Positions 7,421 to 15,590 are shown, numbered from the stretch's first letter. The stretch: 64,000 nt of DNA from Desulfitobacterium chlororespirans DSM 11544 (GCF_900143285.1 NZ_FRDN01000012.1:138819-202818), one strand, 5' to 3'. Notes: generated by a model not told the origin, from the letters alone. Translations and numbers: made by a program.

Positions 7421-8686
7421 ATGGCAAGCTTACATAGGAATAATTCTTTATATCGGGCATTTCCAGCACTCAGTCATCCTCCATTCCGCTGGTTTTGGGG
7501 TGGACAGATTATTTCGCTGATTGGGACATGGACCCAAAATATCGGCCAGGCCTGGTTGGTCCTGCAGCTGACAAATTCACCGTTTTTGCTGGGGTTGGTG
7601 GCCGCTATGCAGTTTGTACCGACCATGCTGTTCTCCCTGCAAGCCGGAGCTTGGATCGATCATTTGCCGAAACGCAAAGTACTGATTGCCACCCAGATGG
7701 TGATGATGCTGCTGGCCTTTACCTTAGCTTTTTTGGTAGGTTCGGGTTCCCTCCGCTACTGGATGCTTCTTGTGATGGCCTTCATCCTGGGCGTGTCCAA
7801 CACAGTGGATGTCCCCACCCGCCAATCCTTTATTATTGAATTGGTAGGAAGAGAGCACTTAGCCAATGCCATCGCCCTAAATTCGGCGATCTTTAATGGT
7901 GCCCGTTTAGTTGGCCCTGCTATTGCTGGATTGATTATGGGAATCTGGGGACCCATGTGGTGTTTCTTGATTAATGGCTTGAGCTTTATCGGTGTTTTGG
8001 CAATTTTAATTTTTGTTCCTGCCATTCCTCATCAGGAAAAGGTCACTCCTAAACAAGAAACCTTGAGGAAAGATATACTCAATGGCTTGAACTATATCAG
8101 AAAAACACCCTCCATTCTGATCGTCATGATGATGATGGGTTTTTTGAGCATCATTGCTATGAATTTTAATGTACTGATCCCGGTCCTGGCCAAAATTGAT
8201 TTACATGCAGAAGCCTTAGGATATGGACTTCTGATGAGCGCTTTAGGATTGGGTGCCCTCATCGGTGCGTTAACTGTGACTATAAGCAGTGCGGGAGGAC
8301 CACAACCCCGCCTGCTCTTGGTAGGGGGCTTTGGACTAGGGATTTTTAATGTGGTGGTAGGATTCCAGAACACTTATTTTTTCAGTGCTTTTTTCTTAGC
8401 CTTTCTCGGTTGCTCCATGATTATTTTTTCAGCTTCAGCTAATTCATTAATCCAGATTACAGTGGACGGTCAATATCGGGGAAGAGTCATGAGTGTTTAT
8501 AATCTGGTTTTTGGAGGTATGATTCCCATAGGAAGCCTTTACGCCGGGACATTATCCGATTTATGGGGAGCGAGGATGACCTTTATCATCAGTGGAACTA
8601 TTACCTTACTGTTTATGAGTGGGATCGTTTTTTGGCTAAGGCATTATCGAAAGGATGAAGGTCATGAGAATAGCAGTTTTGTCTGA
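7421..8686 (+). CDS. MFS transporter, EntS-like exporter family
   Basis: 421-residue inner-membrane protein with about 12 hydrophobic segments. It resembles the MFS_3 (EntS/DUF894) efflux branch: WFWGGQIISLIGTWTQNIGQAWLVLQLT near the start, the loop DHLPKRKVLI after segment 2, and RQSFIIELVG..HLANAIALNS, which is typical of that branch. The family exports small molecules or siderophores by proton antiport; the cargo here is unknown. The ATG has only a weak ribosome site. Its 3' end overlaps the phosphoesterase gene, so the two are probably one operon. Confidence 0.85.
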   Translation: MASLHRNNSLYRAFPALSHPPFRWFWGGQIISLIGTWTQNIGQAWLVLQLTNSPFLLGLVAAMQFVPTMLFSLQAGAWIDHLPKRKVLIATQMVMMLLAFTLAFLVGSGSLRYWMLLVMAFILGVSNTVDVPTRQSFIIELVGREHLANAIALNSAIFNGARLVGPAIAGLIMGIWGPMWCFLINGLSFIGVLAILIFVPAIPHQEKVTPKQETLRKDILNGLNYIRKTPSILIVMMMMGFLSIIAMNFNVLIPVLAKIDLHAEALGYGLLMSALGLGALIGALTVTISSAGGPQPRLLLVGGFGLGIFNVVVGFQNTYFFSAFFLAFLGCSMIIFSASANSLIQITVDGQYRGRVMSVYNLVFGGMIPIGSLYAGTLSDLWGARMTFIISGTITLLFMSGIVFWLRHYRKDEGHENSSFV

Positions 8687-9158
8687 TACCCATTTAAGGG
8701 GTGGTCAGGCCTTGCCGAAATGGGTATGGGAACAATGTGAGGTCGCAGACCTCATTATTCACGCCGGAGATGTGGGGTGCCCAAGCCTCCTGAGCGACTT
8801 GGGGCAGATTGCTCCTTTGGAAGCAGTTCAGGGTAATTGTGATGGATGGGAGTTAGCACAATTACCCCATCACAAGATCATCACCTGTGGAGAGATTAGG
8901 ATCGGAGTGACTCATGGCGCTTATGGGCCGGGGCGTTCTACTCCCGAGAGGGCTTTGCGGACCTTTGATCAGGATAAAGTGGAGCTGATAATTTTTGGAC
9001 ACAGTCATATTCCTTACCAGGAAAAGCAAGGGGAGATCCTCTTGTTTAATCCAGGTTCGCCCACAGATAAGCGAAGGCAGCCTCAGTATTCCATGGGGAT
9101 GATTTGGATTGAGGGCAAAATCATCAAAGCCCAGCATATTTATTCTTCAGTCAGATGA
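8664..9158 (+). CDS. YfcE/MJ0936-type metallophosphoesterase
   Basis: 164-residue calcineurin-like phosphodiesterase. Metal ligands are in order: SDTHLRG, HAGDVG, GNCDGW, a single His in THGAYG and FGHSHIPY. The family binds two Mn/Fe ions and hydrolyses phosphodiesters; the physiological substrate is usually unknown. ATG 8664 starts directly before the first strand (MRIAVLSDTH); ATG 8655 three codons upstream is also possible. It overlaps the MFS gene by over 20 bases, which implies translational coupling. Confidence 0.9.
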   Translation: MRIAVLSDTHLRGGQALPKWVWEQCEVADLIIHAGDVGCPSLLSDLGQIAPLEAVQGNCDGWELAQLPHHKIITCGEIRIGVTHGAYGPGRSTPERALRTFDQDKVELIIFGHSHIPYQEKQGEILLFNPGSPTDKRRQPQYSMGMIWIEGKIIKAQHIYSSVR

Positions 9159-9255
9159 AATGATGAGCTAAGCCAATGCCTGCAAGTTTCCGATATAATA
9201 CCTAGGGGGAATTCAACTTCGGGAAAGACTAATTCATTGGGGAGTGGGATAATTC

Positions 9256-11205
9256 GTGGAACTGCAAGGTCTAGGGTCAATTAATCTACCACTGAAAAAT
9301 CAAAGCATTCAACCTGGTCAGAGATTTCTTATCGAAGTAATCCATAGAGATCCCAGCGGAAAAGCCCAGATTCGCATCGGAGGGCAGGTTATCCCGGCTT
9401 TGCTGGAGACCTCCGCTCAGCCTGGAGAGAAATTTTTGGCAACAGTGCAAAGGATCGATGCAAGTGGTATCGTACTTGCACGGGATAAAAGTATCATTGG
9501 GGATAAAGCCGCTCTGTTAGATCCTCAAGGAATAGAGCGCTTGTATATTGAGTTTGGACAAAACAAAGAAAATTCACTATCGAATTTGTTACGGCAAATT
9601 CTCAGTGATGGTAAGGCTACGCCGGTACCCGGTGATGGCAAAGGTACACCGGTACCCAGTGATGGAAAAGGTACGCCAGTGCCCAGCGATGGAAAAGGTA
9701 CGCCAGTGCCCAGTGATGGGAAGGGCACGCCGGTGCCCGGTGATGGAAAAGGTACGCCAGTGCCCAGCGATGGAAAGGGTGCGCTAGTGCCCAGTGATGG
9801 GAAGGGCACATCGGTACCCAGTGATGGGAAGGGCACGCCGGTACCCAGTGATGGGAAGGGTGCGCCGGTGCCCAGCGATGGAAAAGGTACGCCAGTGCCC
9901 AGTGATGGAAAAGGTACGCCAGTGCCCAGTGATGGGAAGGGAACGCCGGTGCCCGGTGATGGAAAGGGAACGCCGGTGCCCGGTGATGGAAAGGGTACGC
10001 CGGTGTCCAGTGATGGAAAAGGTATGCCAGTGCCCAGCGATGGAAAGGGTGCGCTAGTGCCCAACGATGGGAAGGGTACGCTAGTGCCCAGCGATGGGAA
10101 GGGTGCGTCGGTACCCAGTGATGGGAAGGGCACGCCGGTACCCAGTGATGGGAAGGGTGCGCCGGTGCCCAGCGATGGAAAAGGTACGCCAGTGCCCAGT
10201 GATGGGAAGGGAACGCCGGTGCCCAGCGATGGAAAAGGTACGCTAGTGCCTGGTGATGGAAAAGGTACACCGGTACCCCTTGATGGAAAGGGTACGCCAG
10301 CACCTAGTGATGGAAAGAGTACGCCGATACCCAGTGATGGCAAGGGTGCGTCGGTAGCCAATGATGGCAAGAGTACGCCGGTACCCAATGATGGGAAGAG
10401 TTCCCCCGTACTCAATGAGGCAAAGGTCGTACAGTTAAGCGAAGGTAAAAACCTGAATGCCCCGGGTGGTGTTCAAAATGATTCTGATGCTGAGAGAATA
10501 GGCCTTACAAGCAAAGAACTTATTGCTTCGTTTGTAAACAACACTGTCCCGCAATGGTCCAGTTTAAGCAAAGATGGTTTTATGCAGCTCTTTCTCCTCT
10601 TTCGGGGGCTGGGTTTGGACTATGAACGCAGGCTTAAGAATTTAGACAGCTCTAAGGATCCTGAAAAGAGTAATTTACAGGCAGAGCTGAAGAGGAGTCT
10701 TAAAGGAATTCTTCTCTCCTTACTTACAAGAGGTGGCGCCAATGGTGATGAGAAATCCCTTGCCACTAACCTTCTTGAGCGCTTAACCGGACAGCAGATC
10801 CTCTTGCAGGGTGGGAATTCCGAAGCGCCCTTTTATCTTATGGAAATCCCTCTTCAAGCTGAAGGAGAACTCTATAATCAGACCTTAGCCATTAAGGCCT
10901 CTCGAAAAGGTAACAAACTGGACTTGGATCATTGCCGCCTGGCCCTTCATGCCGAGACCCCCACCTTAGGCGAACTGGGCTTGGAAGGGTGGATCTATGA
11001 AGCCCAACTAACCCTTAAGGTATTTAGCGATAATCCGGAGCGTTTGCAGTCTTTGGTCGAAGAAAATTTTGCCCACACCCGTGAAATTTTTAATCAGATG
11101 GGAATGAGCTTGCATCCTATCACGGTGGGACAGCTTGAGACAGCCGATGAATTCCATCGTTTTCTTAAAGGAGAGCTGCGTGAGGGGGTGGATTATCAAG
11201 TATGA
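9256..11205 (+). CDS. FliK/YlqG-like protein with 30 nonapeptide repeats
   Basis: 649 residues. Residues 1-115 form a beta-rich N-terminal domain (GQRFLIEVIHRDPSGKAQIRIGG) like that of YlqG/FliK-related proteins. Residues 117-386 are 30 in-frame copies of a nine-residue unit, consensus SDGKGTPVP. Residues ~400-649 are helical and then FliK C-terminal-like (PFYLMEIPLQ..GELYNQTLAIK, TLGELGLEGW, LTLKVFSDNPE). FliK relatives act as length rulers for type III export; that role is inference here, as no flagellar genes are nearby. GTG start. The stop overlaps the next gene's ATG. The repeat tract probably varies in length between strains. Confidence 0.7.
   Translation: MELQGLGSINLPLKNQSIQPGQRFLIEVIHRDPSGKAQIRIGGQVIPALLETSAQPGEKFLATVQRIDASGIVLARDKSIIGDKAALLDPQGIERLYIEFGQNKENSLSNLLRQILSDGKATPVPGDGKGTPVPSDGKGTPVPSDGKGTPVPSDGKGTPVPGDGKGTPVPSDGKGALVPSDGKGTSVPSDGKGTPVPSDGKGAPVPSDGKGTPVPSDGKGTPVPSDGKGTPVPGDGKGTPVPGDGKGTPVSSDGKGMPVPSDGKGALVPNDGKGTLVPSDGKGASVPSDGKGTPVPSDGKGAPVPSDGKGTPVPSDGKGTPVPSDGKGTLVPGDGKGTPVPLDGKGTPAPSDGKSTPIPSDGKGASVANDGKSTPVPNDGKSSPVLNEAKVVQLSEGKNLNAPGGVQNDSDAERIGLTSKELIASFVNNTVPQWSSLSKDGFMQLFLLFRGLGLDYERRLKNLDSSKDPEKSNLQAELKRSLKGILLSLLTRGGANGDEKSLATNLLERLTGQQILLQGGNSEAPFYLMEIPLQAEGELYNQTLAIKASRKGNKLDLDHCRLALHAETPTLGELGLEGWIYEAQLTLKVFSDNPERLQSLVEENFAHTREIFNQMGMSLHPITVGQLETADEFHRFLKGELREGVDYQV
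9604..10413 (+). repeat. tandem array of 30 x 27-bp coding units
   Basis: Thirty contiguous 27-bp units encode SDGKGTPVP variants. Variation falls mostly at codon 1 (Ser/Gly/Asn/Leu), 5-7 (GT, GA, ST, TL, AS) and wobble bases. Units 8-11 and 19-22 are nearly identical in order, so an 11-unit (297-bp) segmental duplication is visible on top of the 27-bp period. No unit has a frameshift or stop. Confidence 0.97.
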
Positions 11206-11468
11206 GAGAGAAAGCCGCTGCTCTGGCCTATGATCAAAGCGGTGCCCCTAAAGTGGTTGCTAAAGGCACTGGAGAAGTTGCTCGCAAAATTATTGAACAA
11301 GCCATCGAATATGGAATCCCCATCCAAAAGGATGAGGTTCTTGTGGAAACCCTCATGAGAGTGGAGTATGGTGAAGAAATTCCGCCACAACTCTACCAAG
11401 TTGTGGCCGAACTGTTAGCGTTTGTTTACCGTCTGGATAAACTTGCCAAAGATCGTACCAAAAGTTGA
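11202..11468 (+). CDS. orphan FlhB C-terminal-like domain (YlqH-type)
   Basis: 88 residues matching the cytoplasmic export-switch domain of FlhB/YscU without its membrane part: KVVAKGTGEVARKI, AIEYGIPI, and EEIPPQLYQVVAELLAFVYRLDK. The NPTH self-cleavage motif of full FlhB is absent. Stand-alone copies of this domain (YlqH/FhlB) are known in Firmicutes next to FliK-like YlqG, exactly the pairing seen here. Its ATG overlaps the stop region of the upstream gene, so the two are coupled and probably interact. Confidence 0.9.
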   Translation: MREKAAALAYDQSGAPKVVAKGTGEVARKIIEQAIEYGIPIQKDEVLVETLMRVEYGEEIPPQLYQVVAELLAFVYRLDKLAKDRTKS

Positions 11469-11479
11469 GGATATGAAGC

Positions 11480-11524
11480 ATAAGGGCATACCATCAGTTT
11501 GTAATTCTGATGGTATGCCCTTAT
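11480..11524 (+). terminator. terminator after FliK/FlhB-like pair
   Basis: Perfect 18-bp stem, 11480-11497 with 11507-11524, nine-base loop. It ends in TTATATTT, so the T run is weak, but the stem is very strong. Confidence 0.8.
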
Positions 11525-11767
11525 ATTTCATGAATTGAAAATTAGCATAGTCTCTTGAAAAATGATGAAAAACAATATAATGCAACATAAATAAAAATGA
11601 ATGTATTTTCAATTAAGCTATTTATATTTAAATTCTTTTGTGTTATCTTATGTTATATCCGCTTGAGAGGTTGAGATGATTGTTTCTAAAATAAGATCAG
11701 AAACAGTCAGGCGTAAATCCAACATAGTTGTGTCAGTGTGATATTCGTTATAAAAATACAATATTCG

Positions 11768-11883
11768 ATGGTTTCCGAGCCCTTTCATCTAAAAGAATTT
11801 CTCATGAGGGAAGGGCCTGAGCAAATCGCTCACGGGGTCAGTCAGGAAACAAGCTGACCTTCACTGGATGAAAAGGAAACAGA
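11768..11883 (+). promoter_or_regulatory. Moco/Tuco-type riboswitch aptamer
   Basis: Closing stem P1 pairs GTTTCC (11771-11776) with GGAAAC (11875-11880). Then come TTTCCGAGCCC, AGGGAAGGGCCTGAGC, the GGTCAG/CTGACC hairpin (from 11836, loop TCAGGAAACAAG) and CACTGGATGAAAAGGAAAC. These match what I recall of the molybdenum/tungsten cofactor riboswitch consensus. It precedes the lipoprotein gene at 12050. The 3' strand of P1 shares AAAC with a terminator hairpin (11877-11906), so aptamer and terminator can compete. Confidence 0.75.
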
Positions 11884-11906
11884 AAAGCAGATTGAGTTCT
11901 GTTTTT
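11877..11906 (+). terminator. riboswitch expression-platform terminator
   Basis: AAACAGAA (11877-11884) pairs with TTCTGTTT (11897-11904), followed by T. The left arm overlaps the 3' strand of riboswitch stem P1, so forming P1 weakens this hairpin. Whether ligand binding switches the operon on or off cannot be settled from sequence alone. Confidence 0.6.
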
Positions 11907-11928
11907 CTTGTTGCTTATTTTTATCGGG

Positions 11929-11962
11929 GTGGTTTGCTTGGAAAAGGCAAGCCGCTTTTTTT
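11929..11962 (+). terminator. second leader terminator before lipoprotein gene
   Basis: GGTTTGC (11931-11937) pairs with GCAAGCC (11947-11953), followed by GC and seven T. A second strong stop inside the leader, 90 bases before the coding region. Confidence 0.7.
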
Positions 11963-12049
11963 ATTGTCGATTGACCTACGGTATCAATGCATAAGCAATG
12001 ATATAAACCATGTCATCACATTAGTCTATTAAAAGAAGGGGAAAAGAAC

Positions 12050-13183
12050 ATGAAGAAAATTAAGAAAAAAATTGTGGCCTCATTTTTGTCAATAACCATG
12101 ATCCTGGGATTGCTGGCCGGTTGCGGCAGCCCCGGGCAAACTCAAACCGGTGATAATCCGGCCCAAGGACAGGCTCAGTCGGAATATCGGGAGGTAACGG
12201 ACCTGGCCGGCAATACAGTAAAAGTTCCTGCTCAGCTCAAATCGGTGGCAATTACCTCCTGGAAGGGTGCCTTTGAGATTTTCGTGCTTTTAGGGCATAA
12301 AGATCTGGTGACAAGTATGGCTGATACGACCAGATATGGCTGGCTCCGGGAAATTTATCCGGAACTGGCCCAATTACCGAATTACGGTTCTTTCGATGAT
12401 GTCAATGTCGAAGAATTAGTTAAGGCCCAGCCAGATATCATCTTCTCGCCGGAAGCGGCAGCAAAGGCCAATGCGCAGATGCAATCCCTGAATTTGCCTG
12501 TTTATGTAGACGGAGTCACCTCTAAAGGAGATCCCTATGAAGGCAATGAGCAGGAACTGCTGGCGATAGCCGATCTGCTGGGTGAGAAAGAAAAGGCCCT
12601 GGCTTATCAGGCCTGGGAGAAAAAATGGCTGGATCTGGTTGCTGAGCGGGTGAAGGATATTCCGGATGCCGAGCGCAAGACTGTATTATGCCTGCGCAAC
12701 ACCACTACAGAAGTGTTTAATGAAATGAATATCTTAGGCCTGAGTGTCAGCCTGGCCGGCGGAATCAATGTTGCTAAAGATGCTTTTTCCGATAAGTTCT
12801 ATAATACAGTGGACGCAGAAAAGCTGGTCGGCTGGAATCCCGATCTGATCTTCCAATATGCCGTCGCTTCCACCGGAGAAGAGCTAAAGCCCCGTTATCA
12901 GGAAATGAGCAGCGATAAGCGTTTTACCGGCATAACAGCTCTGAAAAACGGCGATTTCTACATTATGCCTCACGGTATCTCACTTTGGGGTGGCAAACTG
13001 GAGAATGCTTTAGGTGTTCTGACTCTGGCTAAAACCATGTATCCGGACTTATTTAAAGACATCAACATCAAAGAAGCTGCTCAGGATTTTTATGCCCAGT
13101 TTATGAACTATGAGATGAAAGATTCTGACTGGGACATCATGGTGAACAATGCTGATGGCGCCAAGACCTTAGCGTTGGATTAA
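12050..13183 (+). CDS. ABC-type metal/cofactor-binding lipoprotein
   Basis: 377-residue substrate-binding protein of the FepB/BtuF (PF01497) fold. It has a lipoprotein signal with lipobox LLAGC (Cys25), REVTDLAGNTVKVPAQLKSV as the typical domain opening, and VEELVKAQPDIIFS at the end of the first lobe. The family delivers iron-siderophores, corrinoids, or metals to ABC permeases. No permease or ATPase gene follows, so it is an orphan or uses a distant transporter. ATG 12050 has AAGGGGAAAAG upstream. The Moco-type riboswitch in its leader suggests a ligand linked to molybdenum/tungsten cofactor metabolism (inference). Confidence 0.8.
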   Translation: MKKIKKKIVASFLSITMILGLLAGCGSPGQTQTGDNPAQGQAQSEYREVTDLAGNTVKVPAQLKSVAITSWKGAFEIFVLLGHKDLVTSMADTTRYGWLREIYPELAQLPNYGSFDDVNVEELVKAQPDIIFSPEAAAKANAQMQSLNLPVYVDGVTSKGDPYEGNEQELLAIADLLGEKEKALAYQAWEKKWLDLVAERVKDIPDAERKTVLCLRNTTTEVFNEMNILGLSVSLAGGINVAKDAFSDKFYNTVDAEKLVGWNPDLIFQYAVASTGEELKPRYQEMSSDKRFTGITALKNGDFYIMPHGISLWGGKLENALGVLTLAKTMYPDLFKDINIKEAAQDFYAQFMNYEMKDSDWDIMVNNADGAKTLALD

Positions 13184-14236
13184 ATGGGGGGTGACTGGAT
13201 TTTGAACTTTCATGACGTTCTTGACAGTGTTCTGAAGCGTCCCGTAACCCGGGAGGAGGCCTTGTTCCTGTTTCAAAACACTGAGACGGAAGAGAAGCGG
13301 AACAGCTTGTTTGCCGCAGCCAGAGCTGTTCGCAAAGCAGAAACCGGGGATGTGTATCACTTTACCGGCGGGATCGCCAGTGTCTTGCCTTGCCGGCTTC
13401 GGCCCCTCTGTAATTATTGTCCCTATTGGCGGAAAAAAGATCAAAATCCCCTGCCGGTGGAAGCGATTGTGGCGGGAGCCCGGTATTTTCGCAGGGAAGG
13501 GGTAAAAAAGTTTCACCTCAGCGGTGGAACAACTCTGGGAAGCGAAGGCCAAGAAGTCCTGGAGATCGTCCGCAGCATCTATGAAGCAGGTTTGACGGAT
13601 ATGAAAATCAACGTTAACTGCGGTGCCGCCATGAGTGTGGAGACCATGGAACAATTAAAAGCATGGGGCGTCGACAGTATTGGTGCCGTATTTGAAATCA
13701 CCAACCGGGAAGTTTTTCGGAAGGTGAAGCCCGGAGACGATTTTGACAAGAAGATGCAATTTGCCTGGGATATTCAAAAAGCGGGACTGGCAATGGGTTC
13801 AGGGATCATGGCCGGATTAGGGCCTAAGGAGACCCGCTATGAAGATTATGTTAACAGCTTATTTGATATTGCTCAGTTTCCCCATTTAGCCAGTGTGTAT
13901 ATTTCAAAATTCACTCCAGATCCGGCAATCCCCATGCATGACTGGGAAGCGTGTTCTGTTGAGGAGGCGGCACGCCTGGTAGCGATTGCCCGCTTGCTTT
14001 ATCGCTCCCTTAATGTAACAACAGCGGCCGGCTGGACGGAACAAGAGCAGAATCAGGGGATTCGGGCCGGGGCCGGTAACTCCTTATTTGCACTGGCCGT
14101 CAATCTAAAAGTGGATTATTGGCAAGGTACTCGTCAGCAAGCATCCTTTAGTGAGGATAATATTGAATACCGTGACAGCAGGCCGGCTAAGCGGGCCATG
14201 GCTGAGCAATGCGGAATCACCATCGCCGAAGGTTGA
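13184..14236 (+). CDS. radical SAM enzyme with HmdB-type CX5CX2C motif
   Basis: Up to 350 residues. The [4Fe-4S]-S-adenosylmethionine site is C70-X5-C76-X2-C79 (ASVLPCRLRPLCNYCPYW), not the usual CX3CX2C. The CX5CX2C spacing is the one described for HmdB of methanogens, a BioB/HydE relative in iron-guanylylpyridinol cofactor assembly. The GGTTLGSEGQEVLEIV motif (GGE-like SAM contact) and the barrel strands MKINVNCG and GSGIMAGLG follow. The ATG abuts the upstream stop; TTG 13202, behind GGGGGGTG, is an equally likely start and loses six residues. The reaction is unknown; it is second in the riboswitch operon. Confidence 0.85.
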   Translation: MGGDWILNFHDVLDSVLKRPVTREEALFLFQNTETEEKRNSLFAAARAVRKAETGDVYHFTGGIASVLPCRLRPLCNYCPYWRKKDQNPLPVEAIVAGARYFRREGVKKFHLSGGTTLGSEGQEVLEIVRSIYEAGLTDMKINVNCGAAMSVETMEQLKAWGVDSIGAVFEITNREVFRKVKPGDDFDKKMQFAWDIQKAGLAMGSGIMAGLGPKETRYEDYVNSLFDIAQFPHLASVYISKFTPDPAIPMHDWEACSVEEAARLVAIARLLYRSLNVTTAAGWTEQEQNQGIRAGAGNSLFALAVNLKVDYWQGTRQQASFSEDNIEYRDSRPAKRAMAEQCGITIAEG

Positions 14237-14271
14237 GTTTTTCGCTTACAGGCATGAAAGGAGCAACTCCT

Positions 14272-14658
14272 ATGTCGATCGAAAATTGTGCACAACCCTG
14301 CCGAACCTGTGCAACACGTTGCCATAGACAGTATGGCGATTATCCAACCAGGGAAGAGGCCCTGGAATTGCTTTTTAAAGAGCCGTCATTGGAGTTGAAA
14401 ACCGAATATGTTGCTCTGGAAGAGGCCTTGGGCCGAATCACCGCCGAGGATGTATTTTCAGCTTTTAATGTACCTAACAGCGACACAGCCACGCATGATG
14501 GGTTTGCCATCGGCATTGCTTCGGCCTCCGGCAAAAGCAATGTTTTGGAAAAAGGAGAATATATTCGCTTAAAGTTTATGGACTATGCTATTAAAGCCGA
14601 TGATCTGAAAATGATTGCTCCTAATTTTGATGGCGCAAAAACATTCGGACTTTACTAA
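14272..14658 (+). CDS. stand-alone MoeA N-terminal-like domain with Cys cluster
   Basis: 128 residues. Residues 6-17 carry C-X3-C-X2-C-X3-C (Cys6, 10, 13, 17), a likely metal or Fe-S site. Residues 25-80 match the first domain of MoeA, the molybdenum insertase (TREEALELLF, YVALEEALGRITAEDVFSAFNVP, SDTATHDGFAI; compare the MoeA motif DNSAMDGYA). The catalytic MoeA domain III is missing and the remaining ~48 residues are unrelated to MoeA. It has a good site (AAAGGAG at 14257-14263). A longer upstream frame from 14209 lacks support. It completes the riboswitch operon and strengthens the link to Moco chemistry. Its role is unknown. Confidence 0.75.
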   Translation: MSIENCAQPCRTCATRCHRQYGDYPTREEALELLFKEPSLELKTEYVALEEALGRITAEDVFSAFNVPNSDTATHDGFAIGIASASGKSNVLEKGEYIRLKFMDYAIKADDLKMIAPNFDGAKTFGLY

Positions 14659-14700
14659 ACCAGTGAGGACAGAAGTGATAAACGCCAGCTAATTCATTTA

Positions 14701-14752
14701 GAACAATAATAAGGCAGCCGAGATCATGATCCCGGCTGCCTTATTATTGTTC
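14701..14752. terminator. bidirectional terminator between convergent genes
   Basis: Perfect 20-bp stem: 14701-14720 with 14733-14752, with A/T-rich flanks (AATAAT / TTATTATT) in both directions. Serves the riboswitch operon and the minus-strand gene at 14754. Confidence 0.9.
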
Positions 14753-14753
14753 A

Positions 14754-15068
14754 TTAGGCATCGACCTGTTGTTTTTTTAGGTTTAATTGCCGCTTGGCTA
14801 AGACGGCAGCTACTTGCTCCGTATCGCCAAGTTGGACTCCGTTAAGACGCCACTCCCGGAATATCTGCCAAAATTGCTGTTCGGAAATACGCCGGGTATA
14901 GCGCTCAGATTCATCATCATATGGCCAAAAAACATCAACCCAAAGGGTTCCCCGATTGGTAAGTACGAGTACAAAATGATTTAATTCGGGGATTGGGGAC
15001 TCAGTATTGCGCATGAGGATATGGGATCGACCGTTCGGGAAGTCTGTTTTTAGATAAACTAACTTCAT
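14754..15068 (-). CDS. hypothetical protein
   Basis: 104-residue soluble protein of unknown function with a central beta-rich stretch (FVLVLTNRGTLWVDVFWPYDDE) and helical C-terminal half ending in KRQLNLKKQQVDA. ATG 15068 is preferred to the longer frame because AAGGAGGAT precedes it at the right distance. It is convergent with the MoeA-like gene. Confidence 0.65.
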   Translation of the reverse strand: MKLVYLKTDFPNGRSHILMRNTESPIPELNHFVLVLTNRGTLWVDVFWPYDDESERYTRRISEQQFWQIFREWRLNGVQLGDTEQVAAVLAKRQLNLKKQQVDA

Positions 15069-15295
15069 CAGGATCCTCCTTGTCACACATTGATGCGATT
15101 CACAATTCAAGTATAGCATTTTAAGAAGCAAAAAACGATGACTGTAAGAATTTTCTTCGCCATGATCGAAAAGCCTTACAGAATAGTCTATGTAACACAA
15201 GGAAAAAAAGTGAAGCGCTCATAATTATTGCATGATTGATAAAGGGTTGGGATAGAATAAAAAGCAAATAAAATGTTCGCTCAGGAGGTACCAGC

Positions 15296-15559
15296 ATGCT
15301 TACTATCGTTCATACTTTTGATGCACCCGATCGTGATCGGTTATTATCGGATATTCGCAGCGGTCTGGACACGTTAGAGCAGGTGGGCGGGTTTAAATAC
15401 GCCAGCATCAACGAACAAACCAATTCCAATGAGATTATGGTGATGACCAAATGGGATGATCTCAACGCATACGAAAATTGGGCGGCCGGAGTTGGCGAGA
15501 ACAAAGCCTTTAAGCAGGCTACCCCGCAGATGTTTGATGTCATTGATGAGAGATTTTAA
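15296..15559 (+). CDS. ABM-domain (antibiotic biosynthesis monooxygenase-like) protein
   Basis: 87-residue dimeric alpha-beta barrel type protein. The strand MLTIVHTFDA, helix LSDIRSGLDTLEQVGG, strand YASINEQTNSNEIMVMTKWDD and YENWAAGVGENKAFKQATPQMFDVIDE follow the ABM/heme-degrading fold. Family members range from heme oxygenases to sensors; no catalytic residue tells them apart here. Ribosome site AGGAGG at 15286. A terminator follows. Confidence 0.75.
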   Translation: MLTIVHTFDAPDRDRLLSDIRSGLDTLEQVGGFKYASINEQTNSNEIMVMTKWDDLNAYENWAAGVGENKAFKQATPQMFDVIDERF

Positions 15560-15590
15560 AAGAATGATGTAAGCAAGAGGTTGAAGGCAG

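Noticed and set aside
9604-10413. CRISPR-like array
   Set aside because: Units are contiguous with no spacers, vary in sequence, and are in frame in a protein.
9525-10415. Long open frames on the minus strand across the repeat array
   Set aside because: They are produced by the 27-bp period, contain only repeat translation and lack ribosome sites.
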